Shown here piece by piece: positions 1 through 7,928 of a DNA stretch of 29,357 nucleotides. Within the stretch, counting starts at the first letter, position 1, and each line of letters starts with the position of its first letter. A program made the position numbers and the translations under genes. The stretch is from contig JAABSI010000015.1 in the NCBI GenBank assembly GCA_011390455.1, forward strand, positions 1 through 29,357. Reading direction: 5' to 3'. Source of the DNA: Trueperaceae bacterium. GTDB taxonomy: Bacteria > Deinococcota > Deinococci > Deinococcales > Trueperaceae. Under the pieces are notes generated by a model. It made no database searches. It was not told the DNA's origin and saw only the letters and a program-made list of their open reading frames with translations.

Positions 1-653
1 GAGAGGATCGGGCCCAGCCCCATCGAGACGGTGGGGAACTGCCAGAAGTCGGGCATGAGCCACGGGTGCGGGTACGAGGAGAGCCCCGGCCCCGTCGGCG
101 ACAGCTCACGGCGGAAGTTCCGCAGCTGCTCGACGTCGAAGCGCCGCTCCAGGTAGGCGCGCGCGTACATGCCCGGGCTAGCGTGGCCTTGGAAGTAGAC
201 CTGGTCGGCGTCGGCTCCGGCATCGGGACCGCGGAAGAAGTGGTTGAAGCCGACCTCGTACAGCGTCGCGGCCGAGGCGTAGGTGCTGATGTGGCCACCG
301 ATGCCGTCGGACTCCTTGTTCGCGCGCACGACCATCGCCATCGCGTTCCAGCGGATGAGCGCCCGCGCGCGCTTCTCGAGCGCCAGGTCGCCCGGGTACT
401 CGGGCTGCTCGTCCGCCGGGATCGTGTTCACGTACGGAGTCACCGACGAGAACGGGGTCTGTACCCCGAGCCGGAGCGCGTGCTGCTCGAGCAGGTCGAG
501 GAGCTCGGTGGCGCGCTCGGGGCCACCGGAGGCGAGCACGTAATCGAGCGACTCGAGCCACTCGCGGGTCTCCACGCGATGCAACTCGGCCAGCTCGTCG
601 GGGGATAGCTGCGCGCGAGCGCTGTTCGAGGTGTCGTCCAGAACGTCGGCCAC
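1..653 (-). CDS. aceE: Pyruvate dehydrogenase E1 component, homodimeric type (N-terminal part)
   Basis: This is the thiamine-diphosphate E1 subunit that decarboxylates pyruvate and passes the acetyl group to the lipoyl E2 subunit. About 217 N-terminal residues are visible, and the gene runs off the window. Seen directly: the segment [16 protein letters not shown], then [41 protein letters not shown] and [18 protein letters not shown], which are hallmarks of the AceE family rather than the two-subunit E1 alpha/beta type. The start is taken as GTG at 653 because AGAGGA lies a few bases upstream and no better in-frame ATG exists there. It is transcribed divergently from the LacI-type regulator. 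E2 (aceF) would be expected downstream, outside the window. Confidence 0.93.
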   Translation of the reverse strand, partial: MADVLDDTSNSARAQLSPDELAELHRVETREWLESLDYVLASGGPERATELLDLLEQHALRLGVQTPFSSVTPYVNTIPADEQPEYPGDLALEKRARALIRWNAMAMVVRANKESDGIGGHISTYASAATLYEVGFNHFFRGPDAGADADQVYFQGHASPGMYARAYLERRFDVEQLRNFRRELSPTGPGLSSYPHPWLMPDFWQFPTVSMGLGPIL

Positions 654-759
654 GAAGGGTCCTCTCTACGTGAGGTGCGGGCGGCACGGCCCGGAAGCGT
701 CGGCCCGTAGGCCGCCGCGGCGGCTCCGATGGGCGCGGCCTCGGCCGCGCGGGACCGCC

Positions 760-765
760 ATGCTA
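760..765 (-). promoter_or_regulatory. Possible -10 box for aceE
   Basis: TAGCAT on the minus strand, preceded by G, fits the (G/T)TANNNT boxes seen before other genes here. It would start a leader of about 100 nt that begins with the hairpin at 733-750. No good -35 is visible, so this is tentative. Confidence 0.35.
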
Positions 766-946
766 CCGCGCGGCTCGGAACCGTTCCCGCTCTGCGCCGA
801 CGTCGGACCCGCGGCAACCCGCCGAGGCGTCGCGTCGGACGTTCCCCATCGCGGCACGGGCGGCGCCGGATGAACCGGTTCCAATTCAGCAACAGGCGCG
901 ACGATGCGCCTCGCAGAACGTCTGGCACATATTTCCGCTTAGCTGC

Positions 947-975
947 TTGACGGAACGATCGGAACCGATTAGGCT
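947..975 (+). promoter_or_regulatory. Sigma-70-type promoter of the lacI-type gene
   Basis: TTGACG at 947-952, a 17-nt spacer and TAGGCT at 970-975. This is the best -35/-10 pair in the window. The predicted transcription start (about 982) lies just before the operator at 989-1006. Confidence 0.7.
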
Positions 976-988
976 CGTGGCAAGCAAA

Positions 989-1006
989 TTCGTAACCGTT
1001 TACGAA
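989..1006. promoter_or_regulatory. LacI-family operator
   Basis: TTCGTAACCGTTTACGAA is an 18-bp inverted repeat around a central CG, with 7 of 8 arm positions paired. The central CpG is typical of LacI/GalR-family operators. It lies between the predicted transcription start and the ribosome binding site of the lacI-type gene, so the natural reading is autorepression by blocking transcription. Confidence 0.72.
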
Positions 1007-1022
1007 CCCTTGGGAGGCGTCC

Positions 1023-2027
1023 ATGGCTCGTCGTTCGTCCACCGCCACCGTCGTTCGCCCGACGATCCGCGACGTGGCCCGCCACGCCGCCGTGTCGGTG
1101 GGCACCGTCAGCCGGGCCCTCAACGACCGGGCGGGCGTGCATCCCGACACCCGGCGGCGGGTGCGCGAGGCGGTCGCGGCGCTCGGCTACGAGCCGGACG
1201 AGGCGGCGCGCGAACTGGCGATCCGACGCCCGGTGACGGTCGGCCTGAGCGTGGCGCACGGCCACCGGCGGTTGATCCCCTTCTTCGTCCTGTTCTTGGA
1301 GCACCTGCTCGAGGGGCTCGCCTCGAGCGGGTTGCGCGTCCGCGACGTACCGACCGGCGCCGATGGACTCCCCACCGAGGAGACGGACGCGGTCGTGCTG
1401 CTCGGCGCCCACCCGGACGACCCCCGCATCGACCACCTGCAGCGCCTCGGGCGCCCGTTCGTGCTGGTCGGCCATCGCGACGGCGTGCGCAGCGTTGCGG
1501 CCGACGACGCCGCCGGCGGGCGCCTGGCGGCGGAGCACTTGCTCCGCCTCGGGCACCGATCGATGCTCCACGTGACCGGCGACCCGCACGGTCAGGCCTT
1601 CGCCGATCGGCATCGCGGCTTCCGCGAGGCGCTCGCCGAAGCCCGCGGCGACGAGGCGCCGGTCGGTGCGGCGCCGGTGTTGGTCTGCGACGACCTGACC
1701 CCGTTGGGCGCGTACCGGGCGTTGCGCGCCTACCTCGCCGACGCGCCCGCGCCGACGGCCATCTTCGCCGCGACCGACGAACTGGCGGTCGGGTGCTTGG
1801 CGGCCGCGACGGACCTCGGGCTGCGCGTACCGCACGAGCTGTCGGTGGTCGGGTTCGACGACCTGCCCGAGATCGGCGTCGGCCTCACGACCATCCGCCA
1901 GGACATCGGTGCGCTGGCGCGCGTCACGATCGACCTCCTCCTCGAGGGCCTGCGCGGCGATCCCGTGCGCGCGGTCCGCCTCCCCGTCCACTTGCTCGCG
2001 CGCGGCACGACCGCCGAGAGGGGGTGA
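1023..2027 (+). CDS. LacI-family transcriptional regulator
   Basis: A 334-residue DNA-binding repressor of sugar genes. Residues about 14-34 (TIRDVARHAAVSVGTVSRALN region) form the LacI helix-turn-helix, followed by the hinge helix segment. Residues about 75-330 form the periplasmic-binding-protein-like sensor domain, with PTAIFAATDELAVGCLAA and LSVVGFDDLPEIG as typical family motifs. GGGAGG lies 5 nt before the ATG. It is the first gene of a same-strand block with a binding protein and two permeases, so it probably controls uptake of their substrate. The effector sugar cannot be read from sequence. The operator at 989-1006 suggests it represses itself and the genes downstream. Confidence 0.93.
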   Translation: MARRSSTATVVRPTIRDVARHAAVSVGTVSRALNDRAGVHPDTRRRVREAVAALGYEPDEAARELAIRRPVTVGLSVAHGHRRLIPFFVLFLEHLLEGLASSGLRVRDVPTGADGLPTEETDAVVLLGAHPDDPRIDHLQRLGRPFVLVGHRDGVRSVAADDAAGGRLAAEHLLRLGHRSMLHVTGDPHGQAFADRHRGFREALAEARGDEAPVGAAPVLVCDDLTPLGAYRALRAYLADAPAPTAIFAATDELAVGCLAAATDLGLRVPHELSVVGFDDLPEIGVGLTTIRQDIGALARVTIDLLLEGLRGDPVRAVRLPVHLLARGTTAERG

Positions 2028-2094
2028 TCGGCCGGGACCTGTTCGCCCCGCCCACCGACGGCCGGCCCGGCGCCGAGCCTCGACCCCCAAGTTC

Positions 2095-2100
2095 AGGAGG
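2095..2100 (+). promoter_or_regulatory. Strong ribosome binding site of the binding-protein gene
   Basis: A perfect AGGAGG, 8 nt before the ATG at 2109. It is stronger than the sites of its neighbours, which fits the high expression usual for binding proteins. Confidence 0.75.
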
Positions 2101-2108
2101 CACTTCGC

Positions 2109-3332
2109 ATGCGCAGAACCATCGTGATCGTCCTCGCCGCGCTCCTCGTCGGCGGCGCCTTCGCGCAATCGATCCGCATCATGGGCTACGGCGGCCAAGA
2201 CCCCGCCATCCTGGTGCAGCTGCTCGACGAGGTGATCGGCGCCGAACTGGCCGCCGAAGGCATCACCGTCACGTACGAGCCACTCGAGGGCGACTTCAAC
2301 GCCGCTCTCTTCAACGCGCTCTCGGCCGGGACCGCCGGCGACCTGTTCTACATCCCGGTCGAGACCGCGCCCGGCATCATCGCCACGGGCAAGGTGCTCC
2401 CACTCGACGGGCTGGTCGACACGAGCCCGTTCATCGACAGCCTGATCGAGGCGTACACGATCGATGGCCAGGTGTACGGCATCGCCAAGGACTTCAACAC
2501 CCTGGCCGTGCACTACAACCTCGACCTGTTCGAAGAGGCCGGCGTCGAGGTGCCGAACGAGACGGACACGTGGGCCACGTTCGCCGACAAGCTGCGCGGC
2601 GTCGCGGCGTTGGACGACGAGGTCTACGGCGCCTGCTTCCCGGCCGGGTTCGACCGCTTCGGCGCCTTCGCGTACGCCGCCGGTTGGTCCCCCTTCGACG
2701 CCGACGGCGCCTCGAACCTGCTCGACCCGGCCTTCGTCGAGGCCGTCACCTGGTACGCCGACCTCGTCGCCGAGGGCGTGGCGATCCAGCCTTCCGACAT
2801 CGGTCAAGGTTGGACCGGCGGCTGCTTCGCGACGGACCAGGTCGGCGTGGCGTTCGAGGGCGCCTGGATCCTCGGCTTCCTGCGCAACGAGGCGCCCAAC
2901 CTCCAGTACGGCACCACCTTCATGCCGATCGGCCCGTCGGGCGAGCGCGGCAACTTCCTGTTCACGGTCGCGTACGGCGTGAACGTGGACTCCCCCAACC
3001 GCGACGCCGCCGTGCGCGTGCTCGAGGCGCTCACCAGCCCCGCAGCGCAGCAGTGGGTGCTCGAACAGGGCCTCGCGATCCCGAGCCGCACGGAGCTCGC
3101 CGACAACGCCTTCTTCCTCCAGGACGACCCCGAAGCGGTGGCGAACCGCATCGTCTTCGAGGGCGCGGCCGACGGTCGCGTGTACGGGTTCCAGTTCGGA
3201 GACGTCGGCACGGACTGGATGACCCCGATCAACGCCGCGCTGGTCGAGATCCTGACCGGCCAGGTGGACGTCGAGGAGGGCTTGGCCGAAGCCCAGACCG
3301 ACCTCGACGCGATCATCGAACGCGCCCGCTGA
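2109..3332 (+). CDS. Sugar ABC transporter, substrate-binding protein
   Basis: A 407-residue extracytoplasmic binding protein of the carbohydrate (CUT1) type, which delivers its sugar to the permeases encoded downstream. Residues 1-19 form a Sec signal peptide with a likely signal peptidase I site after AFA. There is no lipobox cysteine, so it should be periplasmic rather than a lipoprotein. Family features are the GDLFYIPVE segment, the DGQVYGIAKDFNTLAVHYN segment, the VGVAFEGAWILGFL region and the C-terminal LTSPAAQQWVLEQGLAIPSR segment. The family assignment is firm, but the ligand is not known. The nearby debranching enzyme makes an alpha-glucoside or maltodextrin a reasonable guess only. 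Confidence 0.92.
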   Translation: MRRTIVIVLAALLVGGAFAQSIRIMGYGGQDPAILVQLLDEVIGAELAAEGITVTYEPLEGDFNAALFNALSAGTAGDLFYIPVETAPGIIATGKVLPLDGLVDTSPFIDSLIEAYTIDGQVYGIAKDFNTLAVHYNLDLFEEAGVEVPNETDTWATFADKLRGVAALDDEVYGACFPAGFDRFGAFAYAAGWSPFDADGASNLLDPAFVEAVTWYADLVAEGVAIQPSDIGQGWTGGCFATDQVGVAFEGAWILGFLRNEAPNLQYGTTFMPIGPSGERGNFLFTVAYGVNVDSPNRDAAVRVLEALTSPAAQQWVLEQGLAIPSRTELADNAFFLQDDPEAVANRIVFEGAADGRVYGFQFGDVGTDWMTPINAALVEILTGQVDVEEGLAEAQTDLDAIIERAR

Positions 3333-3339
3333 CCCGCGT

Positions 3340-3367
3340 CCGCGGCGCCGCTCCGGCGGCGCCGCGG
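3340..3367 (+). terminator. Strong hairpin between binding protein and permease genes
   Basis: CCGCGGCGCCGC, 4-nt loop TCCG, then the exact complement, 7 nt after the binding-protein stop codon. There is no T-tract. Stems in this position in sugar ABC operons often stabilise the upstream message or cause partial termination, giving more binding protein than permease. That role is inferred here. Confidence 0.65.
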
Positions 3368-3435
3368 CGCCCTCGACCGTCCGGAGACGCCCCGGGCGGC
3401 ACGGCTCCGCCGACCCAGCGAGAGGGGGCTCCCGC

Positions 3436-4548
3436 GTGAACGTCCGACGCATCGACACCGTCGCGGCCTACCTGTTCTTGGCGCCGTTCCTGATCCTGCT
3501 CGTCATCTTCTTCGGGTTCTCGACGCTGCGCGCCATCTATTTCAGCTTCACGGACTACGACCTCTTCACGACGCCCAACTGGGTCGGCCTCAAGAACTAC
3601 GCCGACCTGTTCCGGGACGCGTTGTTCCTGAGCGCACTGCGCAACTCGATCCTCTTCGCCGTCATCGTGACGACCGTCCAGACCTTCCTCGCGCTGGTCA
3701 TGGCCGCCGTCCTCAACCAGAAGGTGCGGGGCATCGGCTTCTTCCGCGCGGCCTTCTACATGCCCTCCATCACCAGTTCGGTCGTCATCACCCTCATCTT
3801 CCTGTGGATGTTCCAACGGCGCGGCCTGATCAACTACCTCACCGAGCAGGTCCAGCGCGCGCTGCCGGTGGTCGCGGTCTTCGTGCTCGTCGTCGCCGTG
3901 CTGCAGGTCGCTCAGGTGCTCTACGAGCGGCGCCGCCTGCACCTGCCCGCCCGCTGGACCGACCCGGCCCTGCTCGTGGTCTCGCTCCTGGTCGCCGGCG
4001 GTACGACGTGGCTCCTGAGCGTGACCGGACTCGTCGCCCCGCGCGAGGTCGCGAGCGTCGACACGATCTGGCTGCAGACGCGCGCGACCGTCCCGCCGAA
4101 CGCCCCGTTCTGGTTGGCGATGCCCATGCCCTTGGTCGCGATCATGATCCAGAACGTCTTCACGACCGTGCCCACCTTCATGCTCATGTACCTCGCCGCC
4201 CTCCAGGACGTGCCGAAGAGCCACTACGAGGCGGCGTCGCTCGACGGCGCCGGCCCCGCGCAGCAGTTCTTCTGGATCACGATCCCGTCGGTACGACCGG
4301 TGACCTTCCTGGTCGTGACGCTCTCGATGATCGGCACCCTGCAGATGTTCGACCAGGTGGCGATCTTCGGCGATGCGGCGCCCCTGCGCTCGGTGGTGAC
4401 GCTCGCGTACTTCGTCTACAACCGGATGTTCCCCGGCGGGCAGACGCCCGAGGTCGGATTCGCCGCGGCGGGCGCGATCTTCCTGGCGCTGCTCACCCTG
4501 ACCGTCGTCCTGATCCAGCGCCGCCTCGTGCGGCCCGAGGCGAACTGA
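3436..4548 (+). CDS. Sugar ABC transporter permease, MalF type, with extra membrane pair
   Basis: A 370-residue inner-membrane permease, longer than the roughly 290-310 residues usual for six-helix members. The GTG start follows GAGAGGGGG. Hydrophobic segments lie at about 10-35, 66-95, 103-127, 142-162, 176-200, 224-258, 287-306 and 340-363. The segments at 142-200, with a charged loop (YERRRLHLPARW) between them, appear to be inserted after the GLINYL segment. The EAA loop that contacts the ATPase is KSHYEAASLDGAG, residues about 261-273. The gene is followed after 1 nt by the MalG-type permease gene. E. coli MalF also has eight helices and an insertion after helix 3, but there it is a large periplasmic loop rather than a helix pair. 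Confidence 0.9.
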   Translation: MNVRRIDTVAAYLFLAPFLILLVIFFGFSTLRAIYFSFTDYDLFTTPNWVGLKNYADLFRDALFLSALRNSILFAVIVTTVQTFLALVMAAVLNQKVRGIGFFRAAFYMPSITSSVVITLIFLWMFQRRGLINYLTEQVQRALPVVAVFVLVVAVLQVAQVLYERRRLHLPARWTDPALLVVSLLVAGGTTWLLSVTGLVAPREVASVDTIWLQTRATVPPNAPFWLAMPMPLVAIMIQNVFTTVPTFMLMYLAALQDVPKSHYEAASLDGAGPAQQFFWITIPSVRPVTFLVVTLSMIGTLQMFDQVAIFGDAAPLRSVVTLAYFVYNRMFPGGQTPEVGFAAAGAIFLALLTLTVVLIQRRLVRPEAN

Positions 4549-4549
4549 C

Positions 4550-5974
4550 GTGGCCGGGGACTTCGCGACCGACCGAAGCCTCGAGCGCTGGCAGGCGCGC
4601 CGCCGCTGGGCGCGCGCCGGGCTGGTCTATGCGGTCATGCTGCTGTTCGCGATCGTCTTCGTCGGCCCGCTGCTCTTCGCGGCCGTGTCGAGCCTCAAGA
4701 CGGACCCCCTGGAGTACCCACCGAGCCTGAACGTGCCGCAGCTGCAGCCGAAGAACTGGTCGGCGGCCGCCCGGCTGGGCGTCGCCGGAGCCGGCGACCG
4801 CTGGTTCGGCGGCTTCGCGCCGGGCGCGGTCCTCGACTTCGAGGTGACCTACTTCGTCGCCGAAGGCGCCATCGCCGAGGTGCCGGAGTTCGTCGTGCCG
4901 CGGCGCCGTCCCGGGGCCGGCCTCGGCGCCGTGCAGGGGATCGAGTTCGCCTCCGATTACGCGGTCGTGAGCGAGGTCCGGGCGGCGCCGCCGATCGCGG
5001 CGGTGCGCACCGACGACGACGCGACGGCGAGCGGCGCGCTGCACACCTACGCGGTCACGATCCGCTACGAGGGCGAAGGCCCCGAGGTGAACCGCCTGCC
5101 GCTCGACGTCACCGCGTCGTCCGCGATGACCTACGTCGACTCGACCCTGACCGCCAACCGCTTGGAGCGGCGGGGCCGCACCGCCTCCTTCGACCACGTC
5201 GCGCCCGGCCTGCTCGGGTACGCGCTCCGCAACTACGTGCGGGTCTTCCAGGAGGTCCGCAGCCCCAGCAGCGGCCAGAGCCTGTTCCTCGCCTGGACCG
5301 CGAACAGCTTCCTCTTCGCGCTTCTGCGGATCGTCGTCACGCTGCTCATCGCCTCGATGGCGGGGTACGCGCTGGCGCGGCTCCGCTTCCGGGGCCGCGA
5401 GGCGATCTTCCTGATCGTCCTGTTCGCCCAGATGGTGCCCCTCCAGGTGCTCTTCATCTCGAACTACCTGGTCCTGCGCGACGGCATCTTCTCGATCGGC
5501 GGCTTCGCCCTCTCGACGCTGTGGGGGTACCCCGACGGGATGCTCAACACCATGACCGGCCTCGTCTTCGTCACGGCCCTAAACGCCGGGGCGGTCTTCA
5601 TCATGAAGCAGTTCTTCGAGTCGATCCCGCGGGAGGTCGAGGAGGCGGCCATGATCGACGGGGCCAGCCACTGGCGCCGCTACTGGAGCGTGGTGCTGCC
5701 GATGGCGCGCCCCGCGCTCGGAGCGCTGACGATCCTCACCTTCCAAGGGGCCTGGAACGACTTCTTCTGGCCGTTCATCGTCCTGACCAGCCCCGAGACC
5801 GTCAAGACGCTACCGATCGGTCTGCTGTCGTTCCGCAACACGTACGGGGCGGTCGGCGACTGGGGCTTGATCCTCGCCGGCGCGGTCATGAGCGCGGTGC
5901 CCGTGATCGTGCTCTTCGTGGTGTTCCAGCGCTACTTCCTCGAAGGGGTGTCGTTCGGCGGCGGCAAGGAGTGA
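4550..5974 (+). CDS. Sugar ABC transporter permease, MalG type, with large extracytoplasmic insertion
   Basis: A 474-residue partner permease, against about 270-300 residues in the usual family. The first membrane helix is at about 22-47. Residues about 71-222 are an added hydrophilic region rich in beta-type segments (LDFEVTYFVAEGAIAEV, HTYAVTIRYEGEG, LPLDVTASSAMTYVDS) before the normal pattern resumes with LRNYVRVFQEV and five further helices. The EAA loop is EEAAMIDGASHWRRYW, residues about 364-379. By topology the insertion should face the periplasm, where it could touch the binding protein. It starts with GTG 1 nt after the MalF-type gene. No ATPase gene follows, so the pair must share one encoded elsewhere. 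Confidence 0.9.
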   Translation: MAGDFATDRSLERWQARRRWARAGLVYAVMLLFAIVFVGPLLFAAVSSLKTDPLEYPPSLNVPQLQPKNWSAAARLGVAGAGDRWFGGFAPGAVLDFEVTYFVAEGAIAEVPEFVVPRRRPGAGLGAVQGIEFASDYAVVSEVRAAPPIAAVRTDDDATASGALHTYAVTIRYEGEGPEVNRLPLDVTASSAMTYVDSTLTANRLERRGRTASFDHVAPGLLGYALRNYVRVFQEVRSPSSGQSLFLAWTANSFLFALLRIVVTLLIASMAGYALARLRFRGREAIFLIVLFAQMVPLQVLFISNYLVLRDGIFSIGGFALSTLWGYPDGMLNTMTGLVFVTALNAGAVFIMKQFFESIPREVEEAAMIDGASHWRRYWSVVLPMARPALGALTILTFQGAWNDFFWPFIVLTSPETVKTLPIGLLSFRNTYGAVGDWGLILAGAVMSAVPVIVLFVVFQRYFLEGVSFGGGKE

Positions 5975-6069
5975 ACGCCTCGCTTTGGTAGATTCATGCC
6001 GCCCGCCGGTGGCGCGCGCCGGTCGCCGCTCGGCATGTCGCCGCGCGTGCGGCCGCCAGGGAGTAGCCG

Positions 6070-7926
6070 ATGGATTTCCGTTTCAACACGGTGCTCAAGG
6101 AGCACTATGCCTTCTTCGTGGGCGACCGCGACGCGCAGGTACTGGCCGGCGAACACGGCTTCTACGTCCGCGACACGCGCATGCTCTCGCGTTATGCGTG
6201 GCGTTGGCTGCCCGGCGAGGGCCCCGACCCTCAGACGCTGGTGGTCGACACGCCGCGCCCCGACGTGGTGCACGCCCACCACGCCCAGATCGAGGGTCCC
6301 TCGCAGACCGTCGCGCTGCGCCGCACGTTGCGCATCCACGCCAGCGGTCTCGTCGACGAGGTCGAGATCGAGAACACGTCGACCGAACGCCGCTCCCTGA
6401 GCCTCGAACTCGACGCCGCGGCCGACTTCGCCGACCTGTTCGAAGCGCGCGGCTGGCACCGAGTCGACCGTCCGCCCGCCGAGGTCGAGGCCACGGGCTC
6501 GTCGCTCACCCTCGGCCACACGGCCTCGGACGGTGTGGCGAGCACCGTCCGGCTGGGCTTCGACGAGCTGGCCGCCGCCCGTCCCGACGGGGCCGATTGG
6601 GAGCTCTCGCTGGCGCCGGGCGAGCGGGTTCGTCTGCGGGTCGTGGTCGACGTCGAGCACCCGCTCGACGCGGCGGCCGTCGACCCGATCGGCTACGACG
6701 ACTGGCATCGAGGCTTCGATGGCCTCCCTCGGGCCCCGCACCCCGGCGTATTGGACCGCGCGATCGACGACCTGCGCGGTCTGCTTCTGTTCACCCCCGA
6801 CGGACCCGTTCCCGCGGCAGGCATCCCGTGGTTCGTGGCGACGTTCGGGCGCGACGCCCTGCTCACCGCCCACCTGTTGCTTCCGCACCAACCGGAGGTC
6901 GCGGCCGGGACGCTGCGCCATCTGGCACGGCACCAGGGCAAGGTGGTCGACCCGTACCGGGCCGAAGAACCGGGCAAGATCCTGCACGAGATCCGGTTCG
7001 GCGAGCTGTCGCGGACCGACCGGGTCCCCCACCGGGCGTACTTCGGCACGGTGGATGCCACGCCGCTCTTCCTCACCCTCCTCGAGGCGCACCGCGCCGC
7101 CACCGGAAGCCTCGATCTGGTCCGGGAACTGCGACCGGCGTGGGAAGCGGCGCTCCGATGGCTCGTGGACATGGGCGACCGAGACGGCGACGGCTTCGTC
7201 GAGTTCGCGCCCGCCGACGACGGCTCCGGTCTGGCGGTCCAGAGTTGGAAGGATTCGGCCGACTCGATGAGCCACCGAGACGGCGCTCTGGCCACCGGCG
7301 CGCTGGCCGTTTCGGAGGTGCAGGGTTACACGTATGCGGCCTTCCGAGCGGCGGCGACCTGGCTCGACCTCCTGGGCGCAGGCGCCGAAGCGAGCGCATG
7401 GAAGGCACGCGCCGAGCTGCTGCGCGACCGCTTCCACGAGGCGTTCTGGTTGGACGACCTCGGCACGTACGCGCTGGCGCTCGACGGGCGGAAGCGACCG
7501 CTCCGGGTCCGGACCTCGGACGCCGGTCAGCTGCTGTGGACCGGCATCGTGCCGGTCGCCCACGCCGACCGCCTCGTCGCGGAGCTGTTCGGCGCCGAGC
7601 TATGGACGGGCTGGGGCATCCGCACGCTCGGATCGGGCGAGGCGCGCTACAACCCCGTCAGCTACCACAACGGTTCGGTGTGGCCGCACGACACGGCCCT
7701 GATCGCGGCCGGATTGGCGCGGTACGGGTACCACGAAGAGGCGCGGCGCGTGCGCGACGCCCTGTACGACCTCGCCGCCGCCCAGCCCGATCTCCGGCTC
7801 CCTGAGTTGGTGGGCGGGTACGACCGGGACGATCGACCGCCCGTGCCGTACCCCGTCGCGTGCCGCCCCCAGGCCTGGGACGCGGCGGCGCTCGTCCACG
7901 TGCTCGCGTTCGACGGAACCGGCTGA
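6070..7926 (+). CDS. Glycogen debranching enzyme family (amylo-alpha-1,6-glucosidase type)
   Basis: A 618-residue cytoplasmic glucan-processing enzyme of the GDE_N_bis plus GDE_C type. The N-terminal domain (about 1-190) begins with the typical HGFYVRDTRMLSRYAW motif. The catalytic alpha/alpha barrel carries IPWFVATFGRDALLTA (about 253-268), KILHEIRFGE, RAYFGTVDATPLFL, WKDSADSM and NPVSYHNGSVWPHDTA (about 528-543). AGGGAG precedes the ATG. The protein ends about 20 residues after CRPQAWDAAA, whereas relatives that I recall continue with a tail of some 80-100 residues. It lies 95 nt after the permease genes and probably handles the imported sugar or storage glycogen. Its exact substrate is uncertain, since this family includes members that act on other glycans. 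Confidence 0.85.
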   Translation: MDFRFNTVLKEHYAFFVGDRDAQVLAGEHGFYVRDTRMLSRYAWRWLPGEGPDPQTLVVDTPRPDVVHAHHAQIEGPSQTVALRRTLRIHASGLVDEVEIENTSTERRSLSLELDAAADFADLFEARGWHRVDRPPAEVEATGSSLTLGHTASDGVASTVRLGFDELAAARPDGADWELSLAPGERVRLRVVVDVEHPLDAAAVDPIGYDDWHRGFDGLPRAPHPGVLDRAIDDLRGLLLFTPDGPVPAAGIPWFVATFGRDALLTAHLLLPHQPEVAAGTLRHLARHQGKVVDPYRAEEPGKILHEIRFGELSRTDRVPHRAYFGTVDATPLFLTLLEAHRAATGSLDLVRELRPAWEAALRWLVDMGDRDGDGFVEFAPADDGSGLAVQSWKDSADSMSHRDGALATGALAVSEVQGYTYAAFRAAATWLDLLGAGAEASAWKARAELLRDRFHEAFWLDDLGTYALALDGRKRPLRVRTSDAGQLLWTGIVPVAHADRLVAELFGAELWTGWGIRTLGSGEARYNPVSYHNGSVWPHDTALIAAGLARYGYHEEARRVRDALYDLAAAQPDLRLPELVGGYDRDDRPPVPYPVACRPQAWDAAALVHVLAFDGTG

Positions 7927-7928
7927 GG

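Larger units (their letters stand above)
654..1022. other. Divergent intergenic region between aceE and the lacI-type gene
   Basis: This 369-nt stretch holds no convincing gene. On the aceE side it has a possible -10 (760-765, minus) and a GC-rich hairpin at 733-750 (GCGCGGCC, 2-nt loop, GGCCGCGC) that would sit at the 5' end of the aceE leader. A second palindrome, GCCGCCGCGGCGGC, lies at 711-724. On the lacI side there is a -35/-10 pair at 947-975 and an operator at 989-1006. The 10-bp palindrome GAACCGGTTC at 872-881 also has a central CG and could be an auxiliary regulator site. Confidence 0.7.

Noticed and set aside
969..3458. A long open frame on the minus strand opposite the lacI and binding-protein genes
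   Set aside because: High GC makes long antisense frames common. Its translation is Arg/Gly/Ala-rich without motifs, while the plus strand encodes two clear families.
4550..5974. A chimera or frameshift as the cause of the long MalG-type protein
   Set aside because: The frame is continuous, and codon composition and GC are like the neighbours. The insertion is cleanly bounded by family segments, so a genuine insertion is preferred.
5989..5994. TAGATT as a promoter for the debranching-enzyme gene
   Set aside because: There is no -35 and the box is about 75 nt from the ATG, without the G-C context of the other boxes. Read-through from the permease genes is as likely.
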